Shown: positions 26,537-36,733, numbered from the stretch's first letter. The stretch: DNA of 64,000 bases from Natrinema versiforme (GCF_005576615.1 NZ_CP040330.1:558001-622000); one strand, 5' to 3'. Translations and numbers: made by a program. Notes: generated by a model from the letters alone, not told the origin.

Positions 26537-28126
26537 ATGGCGGACTCTAACGGACGTGACGACGAATCACATACCACTGTGCGGAACGTCGTTCTCGTGG
26601 TTCTCGATACGGCCCGGGCGAAGAGCGTCGGAATGCAGCCGTTTCCGGACGATCGAACCGCACCGCCGGCCGACCGCGCCGGGACCCGACTCGCTCCGGG
26701 CGACCGACCGACCGCGGACGGCGATTCCGTCGGCGCACACCCGACGCCGATGCTGACCCGCCTCGCCGAGACGGGGACCGCGTTCGAGAACGCCTTCGCG
26801 ACCGCCCCGTGGACGCTTCCCTCTCACGCCTCGTTTTTCACCGGGACCTATCCCTCCGAACACGGCACGCACGGGGATCACACCTATCTCGACGACGGAC
26901 TGCGGACCCTGCCGGAGGCGTTCGACGACGCGGGATACGAGACGATCGGCGTCTCGAACAACACGTGGATCACCGAGGAGTTCGGCTTCGACCGCGGGTT
27001 CGACGAACTCCGCAAGGGCTGGCAGTACGTCCAGTCCGACGCCGACATGGGCGCGGTCGTCCGCGGCGAGGACCTCCGGGAGAAGCTCGAGGCGACCCGA
27101 AACCGGCTCTTCGACGGGAACCCGCTCGTCAACGCCGCCAACATCCTCTACAGCGAACTCCTCCAACCCGACGGCGACGACGGCTCCGCGCGAGCGACGG
27201 ACTGGATCGGCGACTGGCTCGGGAGCCGAGACGAGAGTCGCCCCTTCTTCCTGTTCTGTAACTTCATCGAGCCACACGTCCAGTACGACCCGCCCAAGGA
27301 GTTCGCCGAACGGTTCCTTCCCGACGGTGCCAGCTACGAGGAAGCGACCGCGATCAGGCAGGATCCCCGCGCCTACGACTGCGGCGACTACGCCATCTCC
27401 GATCACGAGTTCGCCCTGCTCCGCGGGCTCTACCGGGCCGAACTCGCCTACGTCGACCAGCAGGTCGGCCGGCTCCGGAGCGCCCTTGAGGACGCCGGCG
27501 AGTGGGAGGACACCCTGTTCGTAGTCTGTGGCGACCACGGCGAGCACATCGGCGAGCACGGCTTTTTCGGCCACCAGTACAACCTCTACGACACGCTGCT
27601 CAACGTCCCGCTGGTCTGTCACGGCGGCCCCTTCACCGACGGCGGGCGACGCCACGACCTCGTCCAGTTGCTCGATCTCCCCGCCACGCTGCTCGAGACG
27701 GCCGGAATCGACGACCCCGAGCTACGCGAGCAGTGGTCGAGCCGGTCGCTCCATCCCGACTCGAACGCGGACTCGCGCGAGGCCGTCTTCGCCGAGTACG
27801 TCGCGCCCCAGCCCTCGATCGAGCGCCTCGAGGCCCGCTTCGGCGAGATTCCGGATCGGGTGCGGGAGTTCGACCGCCGGCTCCGGGCGGTCCGCACGGC
27901 CGAGTACAAGTACGTCCGCGGCGACGATGGCTTCGAGCGCTGTCACCGCGTCCGGACCGATCCGCTCGAGCACACCGATATCAGCGACGACGAACCCGAG
28001 CGGGTGCGGGCGCTTCGGCGGCGACTCGAGGAGCGGTTCGAGCCGCTCGGCGAGGCCGGTGCGTCGGGCGAGGTCGAGATGCGCGAGGGGACCAAAGAGC
28101 GGTTAGCGGACCTGGGCTATCTGTGA
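26537..28126 (+). CDS. Sulfatase / alkaline-phosphatase-superfamily hydrolase
   Basis: 529 residues. Seen: the N-terminal metal site VVLVVLDTARA (Asp), the nucleophile region APWTLPSHASFFTG, and the second metal site VVCGDHGEHIGEHGFFGHQ. The canonical Cys/Ser of true sulfatases (C-X-P-S-R) is Thr here and the Arg is His, so formylglycine chemistry is unlikely. Thr is the nucleophile in other members of the superfamily, such as phosphodiesterases. No signal peptide, so it is cytosolic. Haloarchaea carry many such proteins near polysaccharide genes, but none is adjacent here. Confidence 0.88.
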   Translation: MADSNGRDDESHTTVRNVVLVVLDTARAKSVGMQPFPDDRTAPPADRAGTRLAPGDRPTADGDSVGAHPTPMLTRLAETGTAFENAFATAPWTLPSHASFFTGTYPSEHGTHGDHTYLDDGLRTLPEAFDDAGYETIGVSNNTWITEEFGFDRGFDELRKGWQYVQSDADMGAVVRGEDLREKLEATRNRLFDGNPLVNAANILYSELLQPDGDDGSARATDWIGDWLGSRDESRPFFLFCNFIEPHVQYDPPKEFAERFLPDGASYEEATAIRQDPRAYDCGDYAISDHEFALLRGLYRAELAYVDQQVGRLRSALEDAGEWEDTLFVVCGDHGEHIGEHGFFGHQYNLYDTLLNVPLVCHGGPFTDGGRRHDLVQLLDLPATLLETAGIDDPELREQWSSRSLHPDSNADSREAVFAEYVAPQPSIERLEARFGEIPDRVREFDRRLRAVRTAEYKYVRGDDGFERCHRVRTDPLEHTDISDDEPERVRALRRRLEERFEPLGEAGASGEVEMREGTKERLADLGYL

Positions 28127-28180
28127 GGAATTCGGTCGATGACCGCTCGGATAGTGCCCGACCGGTCACACCTCGTGGGG

Positions 28181-28503
28181 TGGCGCGCGCTGGCGGCTCC
28201 CCGAACGCTGGTGAGGGGAGACGACGACGCTGCGCGAGGGATGAGCGAAGGAACGAAGTGACTGAGCGAATCGGCTGGGGTGGACGTGGTACTCCCTCGC
28301 AGCCACGATAGCAGCACGCTCTTTTGCGCCGATTTTCTCAATAGATCGGTCGAGAGTAATATTACAACGCGCGTTCTGCTATCGTGGCAACACGGAGTGG
28401 CCTCACCCTCCCCACCCGATTCGCTCACTGCGTTCGCTCATCCCTCGCGCAGCGTCATCGGCCGCCCTCACTAGCGTTCGGACGACCGATAGCGCGCGCG
28501 CCA
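28181..28503. repeat. Large imperfect inverted repeat (about 130-bp arms)
   Basis: The arm at about 28181-28319 and the arm at about 28371-28503 are reverse complements with mismatches and small gaps. Shared blocks include TGGCGCGCGC, CCGAACGCT(A/G)GTGAGG, GACGCTGCGCGAGGGATGAG, GAGCGAATCGG and CCACGATAGCAG. The loop of about 50 bp is AT-rich. Short open frames in it are not credible genes. It fills most of the 470-bp gap between the sulfatase and Hsp20-like genes and could fold into a long RNA hairpin or cruciform, or be the remnant of a non-autonomous mobile element. Confidence 0.75.
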
Positions 28504-28597
28504 CCGCATGTCGGTTCGACGGCCGTAGCGCGCATGCGGTATCAAACACGCAACTGTACACGCCGGGACGTTTCCGTCCATCGTCGGAACTGCGACC

Positions 28598-28885
28598 ATG
28601 TCCTCTCCCTCCCAGCCTCGAGTGGCGTCGTTTCCCTATCCGATGCAGTTCGTCTACGAAGGGCCGGCCGACCGCCTCCGCGCCGCCGTCGATGTCGCCC
28701 CCGCAGCCATCGACGATGTGACGGTCGAAGTCGGCTCGCGTCGCGTCCGGATCGCGGTCGACTGCGACGGCGACATCGCCGAGCGAACCGTCACGCCGCT
28801 CCCGCCGGGGCTCGCCTTCGGCGACGACCGGCGGGCGAGCTACAACAACGGCGTCCTCAGTCTCTCGATCGAGACGCGGTCATAG
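28598..28885 (+). CDS. Hsp20/alpha-crystallin-like small protein
   Basis: 95 residues. The last half resembles the end of an alpha-crystallin domain: VEVGSRRVRIAVD, ERTVTPLPPGLAFGDD and then RASYNNGVLSLSIETRS, comparable to the ENGVLxVxxPK ending of Hsp20 proteins. It is short, lacks an N-terminal arm and the C-terminal IXI motif, and is also similar in layout to GvpH-type proteins. Probably a cytosolic chaperone-like protein; function not proven. Confidence 0.65.
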   Translation: MSSPSQPRVASFPYPMQFVYEGPADRLRAAVDVAPAAIDDVTVEVGSRRVRIAVDCDGDIAERTVTPLPPGLAFGDDRRASYNNGVLSLSIETRS

Positions 28886-29007
28886 ACGAACGCACCGCCT
28901 CAGCACGCACGCGGCGGCGACGTGCGGAGCGGCGTCGCTGCGAGCGAACCACCGGTATTCGCTTGCTCCACGTTGATCCGTCGCGGCGTCGAACCACGGC
29001 TACCGCG

Positions 29008-29673
29008 ATGAGCGACGACTACTACACGAAAGACGACTTCGCGGACGACCTCGCGGTCGACGAGTCGCGCTTCGACCGAGCGCCGGACGAGGAGACGATC
29101 GAGCGCGTCGTCTCGAACGTCGAGGAGCGAAACGTCGCGGTCCACGTCTTCGACGACGGCGAGAGCGCTCGCGAGCACCTCCGCGACCAGCTCCCCGACG
29201 GTGCCGAGGTGATGGACGGCCACTCCACGACGCTCGAGGAGATCGGCTTCACCGACGACCTCGAGGCCGAAGACGGGTTCGACTACCTCGGGGCCCGGTT
29301 ACAGGAGATCGACGACGACGAGGAGCGGTTTCGGGCGCGCCGCGAGGCGACGACCGCGGACGTCTTCGTCGACAGCGTCAATGCCATCGCCGAGAGCGGC
29401 GAACTGGTCGGGGCCAACGCGCTCGGCAACGCCGTCGGTGCGTGGGCCTTCGCCGCCGAATCGCTCGTCCTGGTCGGCAGCACGAACAAGATCGTCGACG
29501 ACTGGGAGACGGCCGTCGAGCGCGTCAGGGAGTTCGCCTACCCGCTCGAGGATGCCCGCGCCGAGGAGGTCTACGGGCAGGGCAGCGTCGTCGGCAAGCT
29601 CGTCTCCCTCGAGCACGAGCGGGTCGACGACCGCACCCAACTCGTGTTGATCGACGAGCCCCACGGGTTCTAA
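29008..29673 (+). CDS. LUD-domain protein (LutC/YkgG-like)
   Basis: 221 residues from the ATG at 29008; the frame is open further upstream, but that part is Arg-rich and not conserved-looking. Seen: DGAEVMDGHSTTLEEIGF and the SVNAIAESGELVGANALGNAVG...SLVLVGSTNKIVDDWETAV core typical of the LUD family. Known: LUD proteins act in lactate or glycolate oxidation when linked to LutAB, but many stand-alone copies, including archaeal ones, have no defined role. No lutA/lutB is nearby. Confidence 0.85.
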   Translation: MSDDYYTKDDFADDLAVDESRFDRAPDEETIERVVSNVEERNVAVHVFDDGESAREHLRDQLPDGAEVMDGHSTTLEEIGFTDDLEAEDGFDYLGARLQEIDDDEERFRARREATTADVFVDSVNAIAESGELVGANALGNAVGAWAFAAESLVLVGSTNKIVDDWETAVERVREFAYPLEDARAEEVYGQGSVVGKLVSLEHERVDDRTQLVLIDEPHGF

Positions 29674-29736
29674 CCCGTGCCTGCAGCACGCTTTTGCTCG
29701 CCAGTCGGATAGGGAGACCACGCCCGGGTTCGACCA

Positions 29737-31158
29737 ATGGCTACCCACGATTCGCGATCCGGCGACGGCTTCGCCCCCTTCTTCCGCCGCTACGCGAAGT
29801 CGTGGGTTCACGCGGTCGCGGCGGCCGGCATGACCGCGTTCGGGACGCTGACGATCGTCCACCGCGGCTTTGCGGTGCTCGCGCTCGCGTCCTACGTCGT
29901 GCCGCCGATCGCGCTGTACCTGTGGCAACTGTCGAGCGACGGCACCGGCGGCGAGAGAACGGGCGAACGCACCGGGAGCAACGGAACGAGCGATAGAGCG
30001 GACGCCGCGGCGACCGATACTCGAGCAATGGACGCGGAGACCGCACCGCGCAACCAAGCCGCGATCGGGAACGGCCTCGAGACCGGTAGTGAAACCGAAA
30101 TCGCCGATCGCACGGTGACCGAGGGCAGCGCCGGGACCGCCGACGGCACGGCGACCGCCGCGACGCCCGACAGCGCCGAGACCGAAGCGGGCAGCGGCGG
30201 TGGCTCGGCCGCCCCCTCCGAAGATGACGAGACCGCGGCCGAGCACGCGAGCGAACCAGCGCCGTCTCGCGACTGGCGTCTCGTCGACGTGCCGACAGAG
30301 ACGACGCTCCGCGATGTCAGCGTGACCGAGACCGGCGCGGTCTACGCGGTTGGCGGCGGCGGACTGGTTCTCGCCGCGGGTTCTTCCGACGGCAGCGACG
30401 GCGACTGGTCGATCATCCTCGAGGACGGCCCGGCCGCCGCGGGCGAGGACCTCGCGGGGGTCGACGCGACCGCCGCGGGCGAGGCGGTCTGGGTCGCGGG
30501 CGACAGCGGCTCGGTGGGTCGGCTCGAGGCCGAAACCGGAATCCACACGGATTACACGGCTCCCGCGGACATCACCGACAACTGGCTCGGCGTCGCGGTC
30601 GCCGGCGCGAGCGGCGACGAGACGGTCCTGCTGATCAACGGCTCCGGGGCGGTCCTCCGCGGGCGCTATCGCGACGGGGACTGCTCGTGGGCCGAGCCGG
30701 TCACACCGGGCAGCGGCTCGAGTCTGAGCGGGATCGCCCTCGCCGACGCGTCGATCGGCTACTGCTGCGATACGAACGATAGCGTCTTCGAGACGACCGA
30801 CGGCGGGGAGTCCTTCGAGCGCGTCGGGCTCGGCGACGCGAGCGGCACGCTCGAGAACCTCGCGACGCTGGGGCGAGACGACTGTCTGGTGAGCGCGGAC
30901 GACGGGATCGTCCACCGCTACGGCGGGTCGACGTGGACGCCCGAGCGGGTCGGCGAGGAGGCGATCTGTGGCATCGCCCGCCGCGAGGCGGAGACGATCG
31001 CCTGCGACGCGGACGGGGTGATCTACGAGCGAGCGGCGACCGGATGGGAACAGGTCGACGCGAGCGCGCCGGAACCGCTCATGGCCGTCTCGGTCGAGAC
31101 GGGCGGGGACCGGGCGGTTGCGGTCGGCGAGGACGGCACCGTCGTCGAACGGCGGTGA
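29737..31158 (+). CDS. Membrane-anchored beta-propeller (YCF48/BNR-like) protein
   Basis: 473 residues. Two hydrophobic segments near residues 22-65 (VHAVAAAGMTAFGTLTIV and LALASYVVPPIALYLWQL) are followed by an acidic Thr/Ala/Gly linker to about residue 180. Then come repeated strands of the BNR/YCF48 kind (LRDVSVTETGAVYAVGGGG, EAVWVAGDSGSVG, VLLINGSGAVLRG, VFETTDGGESFERVG, LVSADDGIVHRYGG). This propeller class often assists assembly of membrane complexes, but no partner can be named. It is preceded by LUD and followed by a gap of about 300 bp. Confidence 0.75.
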   Translation: MATHDSRSGDGFAPFFRRYAKSWVHAVAAAGMTAFGTLTIVHRGFAVLALASYVVPPIALYLWQLSSDGTGGERTGERTGSNGTSDRADAAATDTRAMDAETAPRNQAAIGNGLETGSETEIADRTVTEGSAGTADGTATAATPDSAETEAGSGGGSAAPSEDDETAAEHASEPAPSRDWRLVDVPTETTLRDVSVTETGAVYAVGGGGLVLAAGSSDGSDGDWSIILEDGPAAAGEDLAGVDATAAGEAVWVAGDSGSVGRLEAETGIHTDYTAPADITDNWLGVAVAGASGDETVLLINGSGAVLRGRYRDGDCSWAEPVTPGSGSSLSGIALADASIGYCCDTNDSVFETTDGGESFERVGLGDASGTLENLATLGRDDCLVSADDGIVHRYGGSTWTPERVGEEAICGIARREAETIACDADGVIYERAATGWEQVDASAPEPLMAVSVETGGDRAVAVGEDGTVVERR

Positions 31159-31465
31159 GTCGGCTGGCGGCGACAGCGAGGCGACCAGCAGCGACAGTGG
31201 ATCGACGCCTGTGCCAGCCCGGCGGGATTTCCGCGTCTCGAGTTCCGATCGACCGGTATTTCGGAGCGCTCGAGCCGCCGGTCCCGGCGCATATTCGATC
31301 CGAACGGGTCGGCTGACCGTCGGTTCTCGTGACTGCTTCGCGGACCTGTCGGATCGGCGTATTCAAGGCCAATCGGCTTTCCCTTTCGGGGCGGATATTC
31401 ACTCGTCACGACCGCACAGCGGGGCCTCTCCGATCCCCCGCAAACGGGCGTGAACGACCTCGATC
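31159..31465. other. Intergenic region, nothing recognised
   Basis: About 307 bp without a credible gene. Composition is slightly less GC-rich towards the end (around 31360-31400), where the promoter for the GNAT gene probably lies. No repeat or hairpin stands out. Confidence 0.5.
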
Positions 31466-32596
31466 ATGAGTACACCTACACGAACGGCGACGCGATACAC
31501 CGTCCGCACGTTCGAACCCGACGATCGAGAGGCGTTCCTGTCGCTGTACGAAACGGTCTTCGGTCACGACAGGGGCGCGGACTGGTTCCGCTGGAAGTTC
31601 CGCGAGAACCCGTACGTCGATCACGTCCCGATCCTCGTGGCGAGCGCCGACGGCGAGCCCGTCGGCTTCCGGTCGTTTTTCGCCCAGGAGATGCGCGTCG
31701 GCGATACCGTCCGTATCGCGTTCCAGCCCTGTGATACGATGGTCCACGCGGACCACCGCGGACGCGGGCTGTTCGGGCGCATGAACGAGCGGGCCATCGA
31801 GCGCTACGCCGACGGCCGGCCGTCGTTCTTCTTCAACTTCCCGAACGAGAACTCGAAGCCCGGCAACCTCGCACACGGCTGGCGAGAGATCGGGACGGTT
31901 CCGGCCTATTACCGGCCCCAAAACCCCGTCTCCGCCCTCGGGGAGACCCGCGACGCCGAGCCGCGGGGCGGGAGTACCGAACTCCAATCGGCCGACGAGG
32001 GGGCCGCGAACGCCGTCGCCGACACGCTCGAGGGGGCGATCGCGACCTCACACCGAGCCGGCGACAAGTTGCTCGTCGACTCCGACGGCGATTTCGACGT
32101 CGAACGCTACGAGACGCCGCCGGCCGACACGCTCGCGGCGATTTATCGGCGCTCGATTCCCGATTCGATCCATACCAATCGGTCCGTGGCGTTCTACCGC
32201 TGGCGGTTCGCCAACCCCGAGCACTCGTACGCGGCCTACGTCGCTCGACGGGACGGCGAGCCGGTCGCCGCGCTCGTCGTCTCGAGCGTGGGCGACCACG
32301 CACGGATCGTCGACACGCTCCCGCGGACGCTCGAGCAGGAATCGGACGCGCTCAACCGCCTGCTCGTGGCGGCGCTCGATCAGTATTCGGACCGGAGCTA
32401 CGTCGAGGCGTTCGGGGAGACGGTGCCGGCCCCGCTGCGGTTCCGGTTCTATCCGGACACGCGATTGCCCCTTTCGGCGCTGATCCGGCCGACCTCCCGG
32501 ACGCTGCTCGCGCGCGATCTCGAGGACGGACTCGACCTCGAGTCGAGTTCGGCCGCGGCGTGGACGTTCTCGCGGCTCGATCTGGACACGACGTGA
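31466..32596 (+). CDS. GNAT family N-acetyltransferase (two GNAT-like halves)
   Basis: 376 residues. Seen: the N-terminal RTFEPDDREAFLSLYE, the acetyl-CoA-binding motif VHADHRGRGLFGRMNERAI (about 92-110), and a second half (about 230-376) with VAFYRWRFANPEHSYAAYVARR and a beta-strand ALVVSSV, resembling a degenerate second GNAT. This layout is common in Eis-like proteins. The acyl acceptor is unknown. It is 90 bp upstream of the P-type ATPase on the same strand; a functional link is not evident. Confidence 0.82.
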   Translation: MSTPTRTATRYTVRTFEPDDREAFLSLYETVFGHDRGADWFRWKFRENPYVDHVPILVASADGEPVGFRSFFAQEMRVGDTVRIAFQPCDTMVHADHRGRGLFGRMNERAIERYADGRPSFFFNFPNENSKPGNLAHGWREIGTVPAYYRPQNPVSALGETRDAEPRGGSTELQSADEGAANAVADTLEGAIATSHRAGDKLLVDSDGDFDVERYETPPADTLAAIYRRSIPDSIHTNRSVAFYRWRFANPEHSYAAYVARRDGEPVAALVVSSVGDHARIVDTLPRTLEQESDALNRLLVAALDQYSDRSYVEAFGETVPAPLRFRFYPDTRLPLSALIRPTSRTLLARDLEDGLDLESSSAAAWTFSRLDLDTT

Positions 32597-32686
32597 CGAG
32601 CGGGCCGCCGACTCGAGGGGACCGCGCGATCGAGGGAGCGGCCGGATTCGGCCACTGTTATTGCCGTCGAACACGCAGTACCACGC

Positions 32687-35263
32687 GTGAGTAATCGACG
32701 CCCGAGCGACCGACGCGGCGGCTGTCGGCTGTGCGGGACGCCGCTCTCGGAGACCGCCGCGGGTGAGACGGGAGCAGACGAGTTCTGTTCGCCCGGCTGC
32801 CGCGACGTGGCCGCCGAATTCGGGACGAGCGATAGCGGGGGCGATGGCGACGGTGAGGGCGACGAGCAGAGCGACGGCGCTAGCGCCGCCCCGACCGAGA
32901 GCGCGGGTGCCGATCGGTCCGAGGGCGACCCGACCGATCGGCCCGACGGCCCCGCCGAGGACGGGACCGTCCGCACGTTCTTCCGGGTCGACGGCATGCA
33001 CTCGGCGACCTGCGAGGCGTTCCTCGAGGCCGTGGCCGAGGGCCGAGACGGCGTGACTGCGGCCGAGGCGAGTTACGTCACGGAGACGGTTCGCGTCGAT
33101 CACGATCCGGACGAAATCACGACGGACGCGCTCGAGGATGCGCTGAGCACGCTCGGGTACACGGCGTACCTGCGGGACGAGGCGACCGCCGACGAGGAAA
33201 CGGGCGGCACGCAGCGCTCGCGCGAGATGTCCGGGCTGCGAAAGCGCCGATCGGACGACATGCTCGAGATGCGGTACGTCGTCGGCGTCGTCTTCGGCTC
33301 CTTCCTCCTGTTGCCCTTCGTGGCCGTCCTCTACCCGATGTTTCTGACCTCGTTTACCGACTGGGGGGCGATCGAACACTTCGAGGGGGCGTTCACCGGC
33401 TTTACCGGCCCGCTGTACCTGCCCTTCTTCCTCGTGATGACGGGTGCGATCGTCTACCTGACCGGCGGCCCAGTCCTGCGGGGCGCGTACGTCAGCCTGA
33501 AGCTGCGGCGGCCGACCACGGACCTGCTCGCGGTCCTCACGATACTTGGCGCGTACGCGTTCAGCATCCTCGTCTCCGGGCTCGGGCGCAACGACCTCTA
33601 CTTCGATCTGACGATCGCCGTCGCCGCCATCGTGATGGGCGCGACCTACTACGAGGCGACGGTCAAGCGCCGCGCGACGGACCGGCTGACCGACCTCACC
33701 GTCTCGCAGGTCGACACGGCCCGGCTGTACGCCGACGACGGCTCGACGACGGAGCTCCCCGTCGCCGACCTCGAGTCCGACGACCGCGTGCTCGTCCGCG
33801 AGGGCGAACGCATCCCCGTCGACGGCCGGCTGGCCGAGGGCAAGTGTGCGGTCGACGAGGCCGTGGTGACGGGGGAGTCGCTGCCGGTCACGAAACGCGC
33901 GGGGGACGACGTGGTCGGCGGCTCGGTCGTCACGACCGACGCGGCGGTGGTCGACATCGGCGAGCGGACGACCAGCAGCATCGAACGGCTCACGCGAGTC
34001 GTCTGGAACGTCCAGAGCGCGGACCACGGCGTCACGCGCCGGGCCGACGAACTCGCCGCGGTCCTCGTGCCCGTCGTCCTCGCCGCCGCGGTCGTCGTCG
34101 GCGCGGGCGCGCTGCTCACCGGTGCGAACGGGGTTGCCACCGCGTTGGCCGTCTGCATGACGCTCATGGTCGCGAGCCCGTGGGCGCTCGGGTTCGCGAC
34201 GCCGTACTCCGTCGCCGCGAGCTTACAGCAGGCGCTGGAACGCGGCATCGTCGTCTTCGACGAGACGGTCTTCGAGCGGCTGCGAGCGGTCGACACCGTC
34301 GTCTTCGACAAGACCGGCACGCTCACGACCGGCGAGATGACCGTCCGCGAGGCCGACGCGCCCGACGACCTGCTCGCGGCCGCCGCGGCCCTCGAGCGCC
34401 GCGCGGCCCACCCCGCCGCGGCGGCCATCGCGGGCGCGTTCGGCGGCGACGAGGGCTCGGTCGACGGCGATCACGATGGCGAGCCGACTCGAGCGGACGG
34501 CGGGTCGACCGCTACCGATGGTCTCGAGGTCCGAGACTTCCGGACCCACGCGACCGGGGTCGAGGGAACCGTCGACGGCAGCTCCGTGCTCGTCGGCCAT
34601 CCGGATCTGTTCCGGGAGCGAGCGTGGGACCTCGAGAACGACCTCGCGGAGCGGGTCGACCGCGCACGCGAGGCCGGTCACCTCCCGGTCGTCGTCGGCC
34701 GGGACGGGACCGCCGAGGGCGTCGTGATTGTCGGCGACGAGCCTCGCGAGGCGTGGGACGAGACGCTCACGGCGCTCGACGAGGACGGGGTCGACGTCGT
34801 CGTTCTGACCGGAGACGACGGGACGGCGGCCGAGGTCTTCGATCGCCATCCGGGCGTCGATCACGTCTTCGCCGGGGTCTCGCCCGACGGCAAGACGGCG
34901 GCGATCGAGCGGATGCGAGCCGACGACCGCGTGGCGATGGTCGGCGACGGGACGAACGACGCGCCCGCGCTCGCCGCGGCCGATCTGGGTATCTCGCTGG
35001 GCAGTGGCACGGCACTCGCCGCCGACGCGGCCGACGTCGCGATCGTCGACGACGATCTGGCCGCGGTCGAGGAGGCGTTCGCGCTGGCGGGGGCCGCACG
35101 CGACCGACTCAGGCAAAACCTCGGGCTCGCCTTCGTCTACAACGCGATCGCGATTCCCGCCGCCGTCCTCGGCGTCGTGAACCCGCTGATCACGACCGTC
35201 GCCGTTGTCGCCGGCACCCTGCTCATCGTCGGGAACGCCGAGCGACCGCTCGTCGGCGACTGA
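32687..35263 (+). CDS. P1B-type (heavy-metal) ATPase with atypical metal site
   Basis: 858 residues. Seen: an N-terminal Cys finger (C13xxC16, C34xxxC38), an acidic linker, and a ferredoxin-like HMA domain whose motif is GMHSATC (103-109), lacking the first Cys. Membrane helices and an actuator with TGES (395-398) follow. The TM6 metal motif reads SPW (497-499) in place of CPC. Then phosphorylation DKTGTLT (541-547), the HP pair (575-576) and the hinge [10 protein letters not shown] (753 on). Known: P1B ATPases export Cu, Zn and similar metals through CPx. The catalytic engine is intact, but the usual ligands are lost, including the last-helix MSxSS motif, so the substrate is uncertain. GTG start. 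Confidence 0.9.
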   Translation: MSNRRPSDRRGGCRLCGTPLSETAAGETGADEFCSPGCRDVAAEFGTSDSGGDGDGEGDEQSDGASAAPTESAGADRSEGDPTDRPDGPAEDGTVRTFFRVDGMHSATCEAFLEAVAEGRDGVTAAEASYVTETVRVDHDPDEITTDALEDALSTLGYTAYLRDEATADEETGGTQRSREMSGLRKRRSDDMLEMRYVVGVVFGSFLLLPFVAVLYPMFLTSFTDWGAIEHFEGAFTGFTGPLYLPFFLVMTGAIVYLTGGPVLRGAYVSLKLRRPTTDLLAVLTILGAYAFSILVSGLGRNDLYFDLTIAVAAIVMGATYYEATVKRRATDRLTDLTVSQVDTARLYADDGSTTELPVADLESDDRVLVREGERIPVDGRLAEGKCAVDEAVVTGESLPVTKRAGDDVVGGSVVTTDAAVVDIGERTTSSIERLTRVVWNVQSADHGVTRRADELAAVLVPVVLAAAVVVGAGALLTGANGVATALAVCMTLMVASPWALGFATPYSVAASLQQALERGIVVFDETVFERLRAVDTVVFDKTGTLTTGEMTVREADAPDDLLAAAAALERRAAHPAAAAIAGAFGGDEGSVDGDHDGEPTRADGGSTATDGLEVRDFRTHATGVEGTVDGSSVLVGHPDLFRERAWDLENDLAERVDRAREAGHLPVVVGRDGTAEGVVIVGDEPREAWDETLTALDEDGVDVVVLTGDDGTAAEVFDRHPGVDHVFAGVSPDGKTAAIERMRADDRVAMVGDGTNDAPALAAADLGISLGSGTALAADAADVAIVDDDLAAVEEAFALAGAARDRLRQNLGLAFVYNAIAIPAAVLGVVNPLITTVAVVAGTLLIVGNAERPLVGD

Positions 35264-35435
35264 CTTCTCCTTTTTCTCGAGGCCTTCCGCCGGCGAGTTC
35301 CGGTTCTCGAGGTCGTCGAGCACACGTGGTGACGGACGACGCGCCGGCGGAACGCGCTTGTTGTTCTCCGCCGACTCCGGGGAGTCGTACCGCTACGCCA
35401 AACTACACGGGCCGGCGTCACCCATCCACGATCGG

Positions 35436-36674
35436 ATGACCGAACGGATGGGACGCCGTCGCGCGTACGGAGCCGTCGTCGTCGGGACGCTGACCTACAC
35501 CTTCCTGATGTTCAGTTGGTTCTCGCTGCCGGCGTACCTCCCGGTGATCATCGACGAACTCGGGCTCTCGAGCACGCAGGCCGGCGTGGTCGCGGGGGCG
35601 GTTCCGCTGACCTACATCCCGATCGCGCTGTTTACCGGCGTGGCCGTCGACCGGATCGGGCCGGGACGGAGCCTCGCGGCGGGCGTCCTGATATACGGCG
35701 TCGCACAACTCGTGCGAAGTTTCGCGACCGGGTTCCCGTCGCTGCTCGCGGCGACCCTGCTGCTCGGCGTCGGCGCGACGGCGATCACGTTCGGGCTGCC
35801 GAAGCTCGTCTCGGTGCTGTTCCCGCCCGCGGAAACCGGCTTTCCGTCCGCGATCTATCTCGTCGGCTCGGCGGCGGGGACCGCGAGTGCATTCGCGCTC
35901 GGCCGGCCGATCTTGGGGCCGCTGCTGGGCGGCTGGCGCGGGCTCTTCTTCTGGACCGGTGTCGTCGCGATCGGCTACGGTCTGCTGTGGGCCGTCGTCT
36001 CGCGGCGACTGGGGATCGACGCCCGCAACCGCGCGGCCAACGACGCCGACGCGGCCGACTCCTCGCTCACGCTCGCGGCGATCCGCCGGGACCTGAAAGC
36101 CGTCCTCACCCACCGCGAACTGCAACTCGTGGTCGTCGTCGGGACCATGTACCTCATGATCGCCCACGGGATGCAGGGGTGGCTCCCGACGCTGCTCGAG
36201 GCCCGAGGCTACGCGCCGGATCGGGCGGGACGGATGACCAGTCTGCTCGTCGCCGCCAACGTCGTCGGTGTGCTGACCGTCCCCGCAGTGGGCGACCGGT
36301 TCGGCGCTCGCCGCACCGCGTTGCTGGTCTGCGGGCTGATCGCCGGCCTCGGGATTTCCGGCGTGATCGCGAGCGAACTCGGCCTGCTCCTGCTCGGGAG
36401 CGTCGTCGTCACCGGCTTCGGTTTCGGCGGGCTTTCGCCGCTGATCAGGGCCATCCCGCCGGAACTCGAGGGGATCGGCGCGCGGCTGACCGGTACCGCG
36501 GTCGGCTTCATCTTCGCCGTCGGCGAGATCGGCGGTTTCCTCGGCCCGGTGCTGGTCGGGACGCTGTACGATCTCACCGGGTCGTACGCGCCGGGACTGG
36601 GGTTGCTCGCCTCGGGAGGACTCGTCGTGGCGGTCGCCGGCGGCGTGTTGCGGTATCGGGACGGTGATTTCTGA
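35436..36674 (+). CDS. MFS transporter (CynX/NimT-like)
   Basis: 412 residues from the ATG at 35436; the frame upstream overlaps nothing useful and is Ser/Arg-rich. About twelve hydrophobic segments. Motif A occurs after TM2 as GVAVDRIGPGRSL, and a weaker copy appears in the second half as VGDRFGARRTALL. Likely imports or exports a small organic solute by proton or ion coupling. Function beyond the family cannot be assigned. It follows the P-type ATPase by about 170 bp on the same strand. Confidence 0.88.
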   Translation: MTERMGRRRAYGAVVVGTLTYTFLMFSWFSLPAYLPVIIDELGLSSTQAGVVAGAVPLTYIPIALFTGVAVDRIGPGRSLAAGVLIYGVAQLVRSFATGFPSLLAATLLLGVGATAITFGLPKLVSVLFPPAETGFPSAIYLVGSAAGTASAFALGRPILGPLLGGWRGLFFWTGVVAIGYGLLWAVVSRRLGIDARNRAANDADAADSSLTLAAIRRDLKAVLTHRELQLVVVVGTMYLMIAHGMQGWLPTLLEARGYAPDRAGRMTSLLVAANVVGVLTVPAVGDRFGARRTALLVCGLIAGLGISGVIASELGLLLLGSVVVTGFGFGGLSPLIRAIPPELEGIGARLTGTAVGFIFAVGEIGGFLGPVLVGTLYDLTGSYAPGLGLLASGGLVVAVAGGVLRYRDGDF

Positions 36675-36733
36675 CACTGAGAGCGCACCCGCACGCGTCA
36701 CTCCTTTGCCCGTCCGCGGAGTTACGGCCGGGT

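Noticed and set aside
28117-28474. Short genes in the inverted-repeat region
   Set aside because: Open frames on both strands arise from the repeat arms, lack promoters and have no protein-like composition.
32048-34027. Minus-strand frame of about 660 codons
   Set aside because: Antisense to the GNAT and P-type ATPase genes, both of which have clear motifs.
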